Source of the DNA: Gemmatimonadales bacterium | GTDB taxonomy: Bacteria > Gemmatimonadota > Gemmatimonadetes > Palauibacterales > Palauibacteraceae | Assembly: GCA_030636765.1 (NCBI GenBank) | Contig: DAOVWI010000005.1 | Coordinates: forward strand, 1 to 29,845 | Length of the DNA: 29,845 nucleotides | Direction of reading: 5' to 3' | Part shown: positions 23,561 through 29,845 of the stretch, one piece after another | Position numbering within the stretch: the first letter of the stretch is position 1 | Layout: each line of letters begins with the position of its first letter | Made by a program: the position numbers and the translations under genes | The notes under the pieces: generated by a model | What the model was told of the DNA's origin: nothing | What the model saw: only the letters and a program-made list of their open reading frames with translations | Databases searched by the model: none

Positions 23561-23642
23561 GACCGGGAGTGAGCGCTTTCAGCGCCGCAGAGCGAGTGGA
23601 CGACCGGGAGTGAGCGCCTTCAGCTCCGCAGAGCGCGTGGAC
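23561..23642 (+). repeat. 41-bp tandem duplication covering the nhaA start
   Basis: Two directly adjacent 41-base copies (23561-23601 and 23602-23642) differ at only three positions. Each contains CCGGGAGTGAGCGC, that is a GTG start region and the first 14 codons of nhaA. A third copy begins (GACCGG at 23643) but breaks off. The period is not a multiple of three, so the copies read in different frames. Confidence 0.92.
23569..23613 (+). other. Upstream mini-ORF created by the duplication
   Basis: GTG at 23569 opens a 14-codon frame (VSAFSAAERVDDRE) that ends with TGA at 23611-23613, overlapping the nhaA GTG at 23610 as GTGA. Its peptide is nearly the same as the first 13 residues of NhaA. 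If translated, it would couple initiation at nhaA. No well-spaced Shine-Dalgarno is visible, so translation is unproven. Confidence 0.4.
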
Positions 23643-24956
23643 GACCGGCCCGGGGGCATGTTCCAGCGGTTCGTCCATTCGGAGGTATCCGGGAGCGTCG
23701 TTCTCCTGGCCTGCACCCTCATCGCACTCGCCTGGGCGAACTCGCCCTGGGCGGAATCCTACTTCGATCTTGCGCACACGAAGATCGGCATTTCCTGGGG
23801 CGACGCCGTCTTCCATCTGTCGATCCGGCACTGGGTCAACGACGGCCTCATGGTGCTGTTTTTCTTTGTCGTCGGGCTCGAGATCAAGCGCGAGCTCGTC
23901 GTGGGTCACCTGTCGACGGCCAGGAAGGCTTTCCTCCCGGTTTCGGCGGCGCTGGGCGGGATGATCGTGCCGGCTGCCATGTACCTGCTCTTCAACGCTG
24001 GGGGCGAGGGCGCGCGGGGATGGGGCATTCCGATGGCGACCGACATCGCGTTTGCGCTCGGGATCCTGGCGGTCTTCGGAAGCCGCCTACCGATCGGCCT
24101 CAAGGTGTTCCTGACCGCACTCGCGATTGCCGACGACATCGGTGCCGTGCTGGTCATCGCCGTCTTCTATACGGAGGAGGTGCGGCTGGTGGCCCTGGCC
24201 GTGGCGGGTGTGCTCCTGCTCCTTCTCCTCGCGGCGAACCGCGCCCACCTGCGTCGTCCCGGGGTCTACATCCTGCTGGCGATCGGTGTGTGGGCGGCTG
24301 TTTTCGCCTCGGGCATCCACGCGACGGTAGCCGGCATTCTGGTCGCCTTCGTCGTCCCGGTTCGAGCTCGCATCGACCCGACGGAGTTCATGCAGCGTTC
24401 CCACGGCGTTCTCGGCCAGCTCGCCGAGCTCGATGAAGGAGCGCTCACGCGCGTGAGCATGCTCGAGGAAAAGCGGCAGCTCGCGCTCCTGGACGACCTG
24501 TACCGAGCCGCCGGCGACATGCGGCCACCGGGAATCACCCTGGAGTACTTCATCCACCCGATCCAGGCCTTCTTTGTCCTTCCGTTGTTCGCCCTGTTCA
24601 ACGCCGGCGTGGCCTTCAACGCCGACATGTTGGCCATGCCGCCCGATCCGATCACACTCGGCGTGGTGGTGGGCCTGTTGGCCGGCAAGCAGATCGGCGT
24701 GATGCTGTTTGCCTGGCTCGCGATCGTCAGCGGGCGCGCATCCCTGCCCGAGGGCGTCGGGTGGCCGATGATCTACGGGGCGAGCTGTCTGGCGGGCGTA
24801 GGCTTCACGATGTCGCTCTTCATCAGCGAGCTGGCCTTCGCGGGAGCGCTCGCGACGGACGAGGCGAAGCTCGGGATCCTCGCCGGCTCGCTGCTGGCGG
24901 GCGTTTGGGGATACCTCGTGCTCCGGCGGGCGCTCCGGCGCGTCCAGACTCCCTGA
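23610..24956 (+). CDS. nhaA: Na+/H+ antiporter NhaA
   Basis: This inner-membrane antiporter of about 448 aa exports Na+ (or Li+) in exchange for H+ for pH and salt homeostasis. It has about 12 membrane segments. Diagnostic motifs are FFFVVGLEIKRELVVGHLS, MATDIAFALGILAVFG, LTALAIADDIGAVLVIAVFY (the ion-binding Asp pair at about 175-176), SGIHATVAGILVA, and the C-terminal LAGVGFTMSLFISELAF. The start is either GTG 23610, inside the duplicated segment, or ATG 23658, which gives MFQRFVHSEVSG and matches the usual family N-terminus better. Neither has a well-spaced ribosome-binding site. A 40-residue amphipathic stretch (ELDEGALTRVSMLEEKRQLALLDDL region) lies in the loop before the helix IHPIQAFFVLPLFALFNAG. 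Confidence 0.95.
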   Translation: MSAFSSAERVDDRPGGMFQRFVHSEVSGSVVLLACTLIALAWANSPWAESYFDLAHTKIGISWGDAVFHLSIRHWVNDGLMVLFFFVVGLEIKRELVVGHLSTARKAFLPVSAALGGMIVPAAMYLLFNAGGEGARGWGIPMATDIAFALGILAVFGSRLPIGLKVFLTALAIADDIGAVLVIAVFYTEEVRLVALAVAGVLLLLLLAANRAHLRRPGVYILLAIGVWAAVFASGIHATVAGILVAFVVPVRARIDPTEFMQRSHGVLGQLAELDEGALTRVSMLEEKRQLALLDDLYRAAGDMRPPGITLEYFIHPIQAFFVLPLFALFNAGVAFNADMLAMPPDPITLGVVVGLLAGKQIGVMLFAWLAIVSGRASLPEGVGWPMIYGASCLAGVGFTMSLFISELAFAGALATDEAKLGILAGSLLAGVWGYLVLRRALRRVQTP

Positions 24957-25168
24957 CGTGTTTTGATACCGCAACTTTTCGCACTACGTGGAGACGTCCG
25001 TCTCCCTGGAGACCCTCGAAAGCTGGGCCAAGCAGGTCGCTGCCACCTGCTAAAGCCTTCCGTGGCACGGAACTGGCTGGTTTCGCCGGGGTCGACAATG
25101 CTCTATTCTCGGCGGTCTGGCGGTTTCGGAGGCTGGCTGCGGTCAAACGGGTCAAGCGGGAGGAAGGG
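24957..25168 (+). other. Intergenic region before the beta-lactamase-like gene
   Basis: The 212-base gap holds a small perfect hairpin (GGAGAC / GTCTCC, 24990-25005) with no T-run and a possible -10-like TATTCT at 25104-25109 without a clear -35. I see no gene. The local composition is less GC-biased than the flanking genes. Confidence 0.4.
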
Positions 25169-26296
25169 ATGGGACACATCCGCACGGCGCGATGCAAGAT
25201 TGCGTGGCGACCTGCAGTCCTGCTCGCGATGGCCCTGGCGGCTGTCCCGCCGAACGGAGTCTCATCCCTGCGGGCGCAAGCGCCGACTCCTTATGGCCCC
25301 GCAGCATGCTCGGTTCCGGATTCGATCCGCGGGAAGCTGGAGCGCATCGCGCGGCGCGTGGGCGGGAACGTAGGCGTTGCGGCCATTCACCTCGAGTCCG
25401 GCGTCCGGTTCTCACTGAACGGTGATCGGGGCTTCCCGATGGCTAGCGTCTCCAAGATTCCCATGGCCCTCGAGTTCCTCCGGCGTGTGGACGCCGGTGA
25501 GCTTCGCCTGGCCGAGACACGTGTCGTTCCTCCGACGGACTTTCGGCCGGGGAACAGCCCGCTGGCGAGACGGTCCGGTGGCCGGCCGGTCAGAGTGACC
25601 GTCGACAGCCTCTTCTCGCTCATGATCGGCGCATCCGACAACACGGCCACGGACGTGATTCTCGCGATGTCGGGCGGTCCGGCGGCGGCGACCCGGCGCG
25701 TCCGGGAGCTGGGGATCGAGGGTGTTACGGTGGACCGGTCCGAGGCCCGGACGTTCGCCGATCTGGTCGGGCTCTCCGACACCCTTCCCGAGAGCGTGCT
25801 ATACCGCCAGAACTACTATCGTCTGAGGGACGCGCTGCCCCCCGAGTATCGGGAGGAGGCCCGCGAGCGATATGGTCACGATCCCAAGGACACGGCTACA
25901 CCGGACGGCATGGTCGAGCTTCTCGCCCTCGTCCATGAGGGAGCGGGACTCACGCCGTCGTCGCACGAGCTGCTGCTCGGCACGATGACCCAAACCCGCT
26001 CGGGCCGGAAGCGGCTGAAGGCTCTGCTCCCCGCGGGCACGGAGGTCGCTCACAAGACGGGCACCATGGCTGCGGCCATCAACGATGTGGGGATCGTCAC
26101 GCTGCCGAACGACGCCGGTCACCTCGCGGTGGCCGTGTTCGTGAACACGCTCCGCTCGACGACGTGGAGACGCCAGCGCACGATCGCGGAGGTGTCACGG
26201 GTGCTGTACGACCACTTCGGCGCGGCCTACGGCTCCAGGGACCTGGGTCGGATCGCGGCGGAGTGCCGGACCGAAAGCTTGGGCTTCTTCCGGTAG
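25169..26296 (+). CDS. Class A beta-lactamase-like serine hydrolase with enlarged omega loop
   Basis: This 375-aa exported protein has a basic N-terminus and hydrophobic core, with a likely cleavage near LRAQA-P (about residue 38). It contains the class A active-site elements: SVSK at 93-96 (nucleophile Ser93, Lys96), SDN at 156-158, SEART with Glu192 as candidate for Glu166, and HKTGT with KTG at 296-298. In typical class A enzymes about ten residues separate Glu166 from the GDPRDTTTP segment; here the equivalent DPKDTATP starts at 238, leaving an insertion of roughly 35 residues (including YRQNYYRLRDALPPEYREE). The ATG has GGAGG upstream. It may hydrolyse beta-lactams, or be a related periplasmic serine hydrolase; only assay can tell. 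Confidence 0.85.
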   Translation: MGHIRTARCKIAWRPAVLLAMALAAVPPNGVSSLRAQAPTPYGPAACSVPDSIRGKLERIARRVGGNVGVAAIHLESGVRFSLNGDRGFPMASVSKIPMALEFLRRVDAGELRLAETRVVPPTDFRPGNSPLARRSGGRPVRVTVDSLFSLMIGASDNTATDVILAMSGGPAAATRRVRELGIEGVTVDRSEARTFADLVGLSDTLPESVLYRQNYYRLRDALPPEYREEARERYGHDPKDTATPDGMVELLALVHEGAGLTPSSHELLLGTMTQTRSGRKRLKALLPAGTEVAHKTGTMAAAINDVGIVTLPNDAGHLAVAVFVNTLRSTTWRRQRTIAEVSRVLYDHFGAAYGSRDLGRIAAECRTESLGFFR

Positions 26297-26315
26297 CTGC
26301 ACGGCGCGAGAACTC

Positions 26316-26339
26316 GAAGTCCGGCGGCCGCCGGACTTC
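26316..26339 (+). repeat. 24-bp perfect palindrome after the beta-lactamase-like gene
   Basis: Arm GAAGTCCGGCGG is followed immediately by its exact reverse complement. There is no T-run. The palindrome is flanked by the direct repeat CTGCACG (26297-26303 and 26340-26346). It could form a stable 3' hairpin of the upstream mRNA, serve as a dimeric protein operator, or be a remnant of a small inserted element. Confidence 0.8.
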
Positions 26340-26382
26340 CTGCACGTTCCGCCAGGGTGACGCGGGAATCCTCCGCGGCGCA

Positions 26383-26388
26383 TAGATT
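26383..26388 (+). promoter_or_regulatory. Putative -10 element (TAGATT) just before the start codon
   Basis: TAGATT ends 8 bases before the ATG at 26397, placing transcription start at or next to the start codon. A GTGACG at 26357-26362 is a possible -35 but with a long 20-base spacer. No Shine-Dalgarno sequence is present. The same hexamer occurs before the ABC ATPase gene. Confidence 0.5.
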
Positions 26389-26396
26389 GCCGGGTC

Positions 26397-28187
26397 ATGA
26401 GACACCGGCTCAGCGAGAAGACACCCAGGCGGATTCCCGTTCTTTGCACGCTCGTAGTGGCGGGCTTCGCTCTGCTCATGCCGCCGGACGGGCTTCGTTC
26501 GGATCCCCTGGTCATCGTGCGGGCAATGACCGCGACGACGGTTGCCGAGATCTACGTCGAGCCGAGCTCGGTGCTCGTCGAGCTCGAGATCGGGCTGGCG
26601 GATCTCGATGCGTTCCGCAACCTGATGCCGGACGGGATCTACGAGCGCCTCGGCCACGAGCCGCGGGCGCTGCGTGAGCGCCTGGGCCGCTTCTTTCGCG
26701 AGGACCTCACGATCGCGACGGTCGATGGCCGCCCACTTCCGGGACGGGTCCTGGAGATGACGGCGCGTCCCCGGCTGCAGCGAGACGAGATCACCGGGGA
26801 GTCCCTCCCCGTTCAGGACCAGGAGGCGGAGCCGACGGTCTTCGCAAAGCTCGCCTACGATCTGCCGGATGGAGCCGGACCCGACGCGCTGGTCTTCACG
26901 CCGCCGAGCTTCGAGAGGTTGGGAGCGGCCGCCAACGTTGGCTTCGTTGTCTATCACCGCGGCGTGCCGGTGAACGACTTCCGCTACCTCGGCCGGCCGG
27001 AGACGCTGCGGCTCGACTGGTCGGATCCCTTCTACTCTCGGTTTGACAACCGGAATCTGCGGCGCCAGAACTACACGCCGATCTCCGCTTACCTCTACGT
27101 GGAACCCTATGAGGTGCGGCGGGAGATCGTGGTGCGGCCGAAGGACCTTCAGCGCTGGGTCGACCTCGGCCTCGAGGGCGCGGAGGTCATCGGCGTCGAG
27201 AGGCAGGACGAGATCAAGGCGCGGGTCGCCGAGTTTCTGGCCGCCCACGGCCTGGTGCTGATCGACGGCCGGCCGGCCGAGGGAACGCTCGACCGGATCA
27301 ACTTCATCTATCGGACGCTGCGCACCAGCGGCGTGATCGACCCGCCCCGCGACCTGGACGTCTACTCGGCGACGCTCGGCGTGATCTTCGTCTATCCGAC
27401 GGATGGCCTACCGGAAGAGGTCTCCCTCGAGTGGGATCTGTTCGACGAACGGATCGAGGTTGTCGGTGCGGCGGCCACGGATGAGGCGGGCGGACTGCCT
27501 TATTTCCTCACTCCGGGCGACAACGTCCTCCGCTGGCAGAACTTTCTCACCAACCCGACGATTCCGGGCCTGGTGGAGGTCGGGGCGCCGCCCGAGGGCC
27601 GAAGCCCAGGGCTCGTCGCGCTCATGCTGGTCGGCCTCGTCGGGCTGGGCTTCCTGATCGTCCGCCACGGCCGGGCCCTTCGGGCCGGCGGGCGGCCGCC
27701 GCTCGGCACCGTCGTCACGGCCTCCATCCTGGCCCTGATCGTCGTGGTGGCGCTGCCCGGCGTCATGCGCTCATCGGGCGTCTCGGACGAGGAGGCGGCA
27801 GAGATCATCCACGGCCTTCTCCTCAACACCTACCGGGCGTTCGATTATCGTGAGGAGGACCGGATCTATGACACGCTCGAGCAGAGCATTTCCGGTGAGC
27901 TGCTGACCGATGTCTACCTGGAGACCCGGCGCTCGCTCGAGCTCGAGAACCAGGGGGGCGCTCGAGCGAAGGTGAAGGAGGTCGAGGTGCTCAGCGCGGA
28001 GAGCGAGCCTCTGGACGGCGTCACGGGCTTCGCCGCGCAAGGCACGTGGAACGTGGCGGGATCCGTGGGTCACTGGGGGCACATCCACCAGCGGAGGAAC
28101 CAGTACGAGGCGCGCTTCACCGTCGAGGCGATCGCCGGCATCTGGAAGATCACCGGCCTCGAGATCCTCCAGGAGGAGCGGCTGTAG
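26397..28187 (+). CDS. Membrane-anchored periplasmic protein of unknown family, upstream of ABC transporter
   Basis: I do not recognise this 596-aa protein. It has a signal sequence or anchor at about residues 13-32 and a periplasmic region of about 370 residues (beta-rich, with YVEPSSVLVELEIGL, FVVYHRGVPVNDFRYLG and GVIFVYPTDGLPEEVSLEWDLF). Two membrane helices at about 404-422 and 437-457 are joined by a short basic cytoplasmic loop (RHGRALRAGGRPP). The C-terminal periplasmic domain of about 135 residues has alternating helix and strands (EEAAEIIHGLLLNTYRAFDY, YEARFTVEAIAGIWKITGLEI) reminiscent of an NTF2-like fold. It has no Shine-Dalgarno sequence and follows a TAGATT element by 8 bases. 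The ABC ATPase and permease genes start 151 bases downstream on the same strand, suggesting it is their periplasmic partner; this is inference. Confidence 0.75.
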   Translation: MRHRLSEKTPRRIPVLCTLVVAGFALLMPPDGLRSDPLVIVRAMTATTVAEIYVEPSSVLVELEIGLADLDAFRNLMPDGIYERLGHEPRALRERLGRFFREDLTIATVDGRPLPGRVLEMTARPRLQRDEITGESLPVQDQEAEPTVFAKLAYDLPDGAGPDALVFTPPSFERLGAAANVGFVVYHRGVPVNDFRYLGRPETLRLDWSDPFYSRFDNRNLRRQNYTPISAYLYVEPYEVRREIVVRPKDLQRWVDLGLEGAEVIGVERQDEIKARVAEFLAAHGLVLIDGRPAEGTLDRINFIYRTLRTSGVIDPPRDLDVYSATLGVIFVYPTDGLPEEVSLEWDLFDERIEVVGAAATDEAGGLPYFLTPGDNVLRWQNFLTNPTIPGLVEVGAPPEGRSPGLVALMLVGLVGLGFLIVRHGRALRAGGRPPLGTVVTASILALIVVVALPGVMRSSGVSDEEAAEIIHGLLLNTYRAFDYREEDRIYDTLEQSISGELLTDVYLETRRSLELENQGGARAKVKEVEVLSAESEPLDGVTGFAAQGTWNVAGSVGHWGHIHQRRNQYEARFTVEAIAGIWKITGLEILQEERL

Positions 28188-28323
28188 CCGTGCGGGCTAC
28201 GCCTATGGGCCGGCCAGGGGAATCTGCCTGGACCGGAGCAGCCGTCGATCGCGGGTGACGAGGGGTACGTCGTGGACGACGCTGGTAGCGCCGGAACAGC
28301 GGTGCGCAGCGACGTGCTCGCGT

Positions 28324-28329
28324 TAGATT
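28324..28329 (+). promoter_or_regulatory. Putative -10 element (TAGATT) before the ABC ATPase gene
   Basis: TAGATT ends 9 bases before the ATG at 28339, and no ribosome-binding site lies between them. No convincing -35 is visible at 17-18 bases. The rest of the 151-base gap after 28187 holds nothing I can identify. Confidence 0.48.
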
Positions 28330-28338
28330 AGCCTCGCC

Positions 28339-29112
28339 ATGAGCACCAACCTCGCATCAACCGAGCGCTCAACCGATCCGGTCGTATCGATCGAGGCGCT
28401 GGAGTTCCGCTACCGGGAGGGGGACTTCCGGCTCGCGATCCCGAACCTGTTGATCGAGCGGGGCTCGACGGCAGCGTTCATCGGGCCGAGCGGATCGGGC
28501 AAGACGACGTTGCTCAACCTGATTGCCGGCATCGCCCTCCCGCAGTCGGGCCGCGTCGTCACCGAGGGCGTGGAGGTGACGGGCCTCTCGGACTCGGAGC
28601 GGCGCGACTTCAGGATCGTGCGCGTGGGCCTCGTCTTCCAGGAGTTCGAGCTCCTCGAGTACCTGAGCGTTCTGGACAACATTCTCCTGCCCTACCGAAT
28701 CAACGCCTCGCTGCGGCTGGACCGGAAGGTACGCGACCGCGCCAGGGATCTGGCCGACCGGGTGGACATCTCGGACAAGCTGGGTCGTTATCCCGCCAAG
28801 CTCTCGCAGGGGGAACGACAGCGGGTCGCCGTCTGCCGGGCGGTGCTCACGGAGCCGGCGCTGCTTCTCGCCGACGAGCCCACCGGGAACCTCGATCCGG
28901 TCAACAAATGGCGGGTCCTCGACATCCTCTTCGACTACGCGGAGCGCACGGACAGGACCCTGGTCGCCGTCACGCACGACCAGGAGATCCTGGACCGGTT
29001 CGAGCGGGTCGTGGACTTCAGCGAGTTCCACGAGTACGGGGAGGCCCGCCCGGGGCAGTACGGCGAGGCCCGCCCGGCGGAGCCCGGCGAGCTCGCGGGT
29101 ACGGGCCGATGA
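28339..29112 (+). CDS. ABC transporter ATP-binding protein (LolD/MacB type)
   Basis: This 257-aa cytoplasmic ATPase powers the permease encoded next to it. Walker A GPSGSGKT is at residues 49-56, the Q-loop FQEFELLEYLSV follows, the signature LSQGERQRVAVCRA starts at 155, Walker B LLLADEPTGNLD at about 175-186, and the switch histidine lies in VAVTHDQEIL. The size and the PTGNLD form match the subfamily serving FtsX/MacB-type mechanotransmission permeases rather than substrate importers. The last 30 residues contain a duplicated YGEARP element. The stop overlaps the permease start (ATGA at 29109-29112), showing tight coupling. The substrate is unknown. Confidence 0.93.
   Translation: MSTNLASTERSTDPVVSIEALEFRYREGDFRLAIPNLLIERGSTAAFIGPSGSGKTTLLNLIAGIALPQSGRVVTEGVEVTGLSDSERRDFRIVRVGLVFQEFELLEYLSVLDNILLPYRINASLRLDRKVRDRARDLADRVDISDKLGRYPAKLSQGERQRVAVCRAVLTEPALLLADEPTGNLDPVNKWRVLDILFDYAERTDRTLVAVTHDQEILDRFERVVDFSEFHEYGEARPGQYGEARPAEPGELAGTGR
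29033..29080 (+). repeat. 24-bp tandem repeat at the 3' end of the ABC ATPase gene
   Basis: Two adjacent 24-base copies (29033-29056, 29057-29080) encode the duplicated YGEARPG/YGEARPA segment of the C-terminal tail. Because the period is eight codons, the reading frame is kept. Confidence 0.85.
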
Positions 29113-29845
29113 GGCAGGTGTTCTACCTCGCCAGACGGTACCTGGCGTACCACCGCTGGAAGACGATCACGCTGGTCGGTGCGATCACGCTCATCGTGTA
29201 CCTGCCGGTCGGACTGCGCGTGCTGGTCAATCAGAGCTCCCGCCAGCTCACCGCGCGCGCCGCAGCCACGCCGCTCATCATCGGGGCGAAAGGGAGCCCG
29301 CTGGAGCTCGTCCTCAACACCCTCTACTTTGGCGCCGATCCGCCGGCCCTGACGCGCTACGCGGAGGCGAGGAGGGTCGCGGAATCGGATCTGGGATTGG
29401 CGATCCCGATGTACGTGCGCTTCCGCGCGCAGGGTCACCCGATCGTCGGCACGACGCTCGACTACTTCGACTTCCGTGGCCTGGAGATCGCCGCCGGCCG
29501 GAACCTCGCCGTGCTGGGCGAGTGCGTGCTCGGTTCCCGCGTCGCCGAGGCGCTCGGAGTGGGGCCCGGCGACCACGTGGTCTCCTCCCCCGAGAGCGTC
29601 TTCGATCTCGCCGGCGTCTACCCGCTCAGGTTACGGGTCGTCGGCATCCTCGGGTTCGCGGACAGCGCGGATGATGATGCGATCTTCGTCGACGTGAAGA
29701 CGGCCTGGGTGATCCAGGGTCTGGTCCATGGCCACCAGGATCTCACCCTGCCGGAGGCGGCGGCCGGCGTGCTGAGCCGAGAAGGAAACCGGGTGATCGC
29801 CAACGCCTCGGTGGTCCAGTACAACGAGATCACGGCGGAGAACCT
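29109..29845 (+). CDS. MacB/FtsX-family ABC transporter permease (3' truncated)
   Basis: The frame opens at ATG 29109, overlapping the ATPase stop, and runs without a stop to the end of the window (about 245 codons). The first 17 residues are cytoplasmic (MRQVFYLARRYLAYHRW). One membrane helix follows (about 18-38: TITLVGAITLIVYLPVGLRV), then a large periplasmic MacB-like core domain: ATPLIIGAKGSPLELVLN, LAIPMYVRFRAQGHPIVGTTLDYFDF, GLEIAAGRNLAVLGECVLGSRVAEALGVGPGDHV. This is the N-terminal half of an FtsX-domain permease; the other three helices are outside the window. The phrase IGAKGSPLELVLN is characteristic of a subfamily distinct from LolC/E. Likely an efflux, lipid or envelope-stress function, not determinable here. 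Confidence 0.9.
   Translation, partial: MRQVFYLARRYLAYHRWKTITLVGAITLIVYLPVGLRVLVNQSSRQLTARAAATPLIIGAKGSPLELVLNTLYFGADPPALTRYAEARRVAESDLGLAIPMYVRFRAQGHPIVGTTLDYFDFRGLEIAAGRNLAVLGECVLGSRVAEALGVGPGDHVVSSPESVFDLAGVYPLRLRVVGILGFADSADDDAIFVDVKTAWVIQGLVHGHQDLTLPEAAAGVLSREGNRVIANASVVQYNEITAEN

Noticed and set aside
24990..25005. Inverted repeat GGAGAC/GTCTCC after nhaA as a terminator
   Set aside because: The stem is only 6 bp and no T-run follows.
1..29845. CRISPR arrays, insertion sequences, integrases, tRNA or rRNA genes
   Set aside because: No regularly spaced repeat array, transposase or integrase motif, or RNA gene structure was seen in any part of the window; the repeats found are short tandem duplications.

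Overview
The window is a dense, high-GC, almost entirely plus-strand block of bacterial chromosome. It carries mostly housekeeping genes for translation, protein quality control and envelope energetics, followed by a more accessory 3' third. An ExbB-ExbD-ExbD-TonB cluster, a lipoprotein signal peptidase and a MacB-like permease point to a diderm. The folP-cdaA pair, the eukaryote-like (type 2) isoleucyl-tRNA synthetase and a DUF3098-like small membrane protein suggest Gemmatimonadota or a neighbouring FCB-group lineage. That placement is inference from gene content, not a computed phylogeny.

Layout. 1-503: 3' end of an aldehyde dehydrogenase. 692-2292: lepB (signal peptidase I) and a compact sigma-70-family factor that has lost most of region 3. 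2289-4390: a near-consensus promoter, a hairpin terminator in its leader, then rplM-rpsI-rpsB, closed by a strong terminator. 4492-6752: tsf, pyrH, frr. 6752-12944: a small unknown gene, tilS, hpt, ftsH, folP and the c-di-AMP synthase gene cdaA. 12919-15346: a promoter overlapping the end of cdaA drives exbB-exbD-exbD-tonB, ending in a terminator. 15358-23205: yggS (PLP-binding protein), purine nucleoside phosphorylase, ileS, a DksA-like zinc-finger gene, lspA, rluD and a secreted/anchored HExxH protein, tightly packed with several overlaps.

23236-29845 is looser and holds apparently independent units: a two-TM small protein, nhaA with a duplicated start region, a class A beta-lactamase-like gene with an enlarged omega loop, and a three-gene set. 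That set is a 596-aa membrane-anchored periplasmic protein of unknown family, an ABC ATPase and a MacB/FtsX-type permease cut by the window end. At least three of these genes appear to have a -10 element only 7-9 bases before the start codon, which suggests leaderless transcripts.

The main candidates for something new are: the 596-aa protein plus ABC transporter module; the apparent leaderless promoters; the 41-bp duplication that turns a copy of the nhaA start into an overlapping upstream mini-ORF; the sigma factor with a pruned region 3; the IleRS with a GVHH signature in place of HxGH; and the leader terminator in front of rplM.
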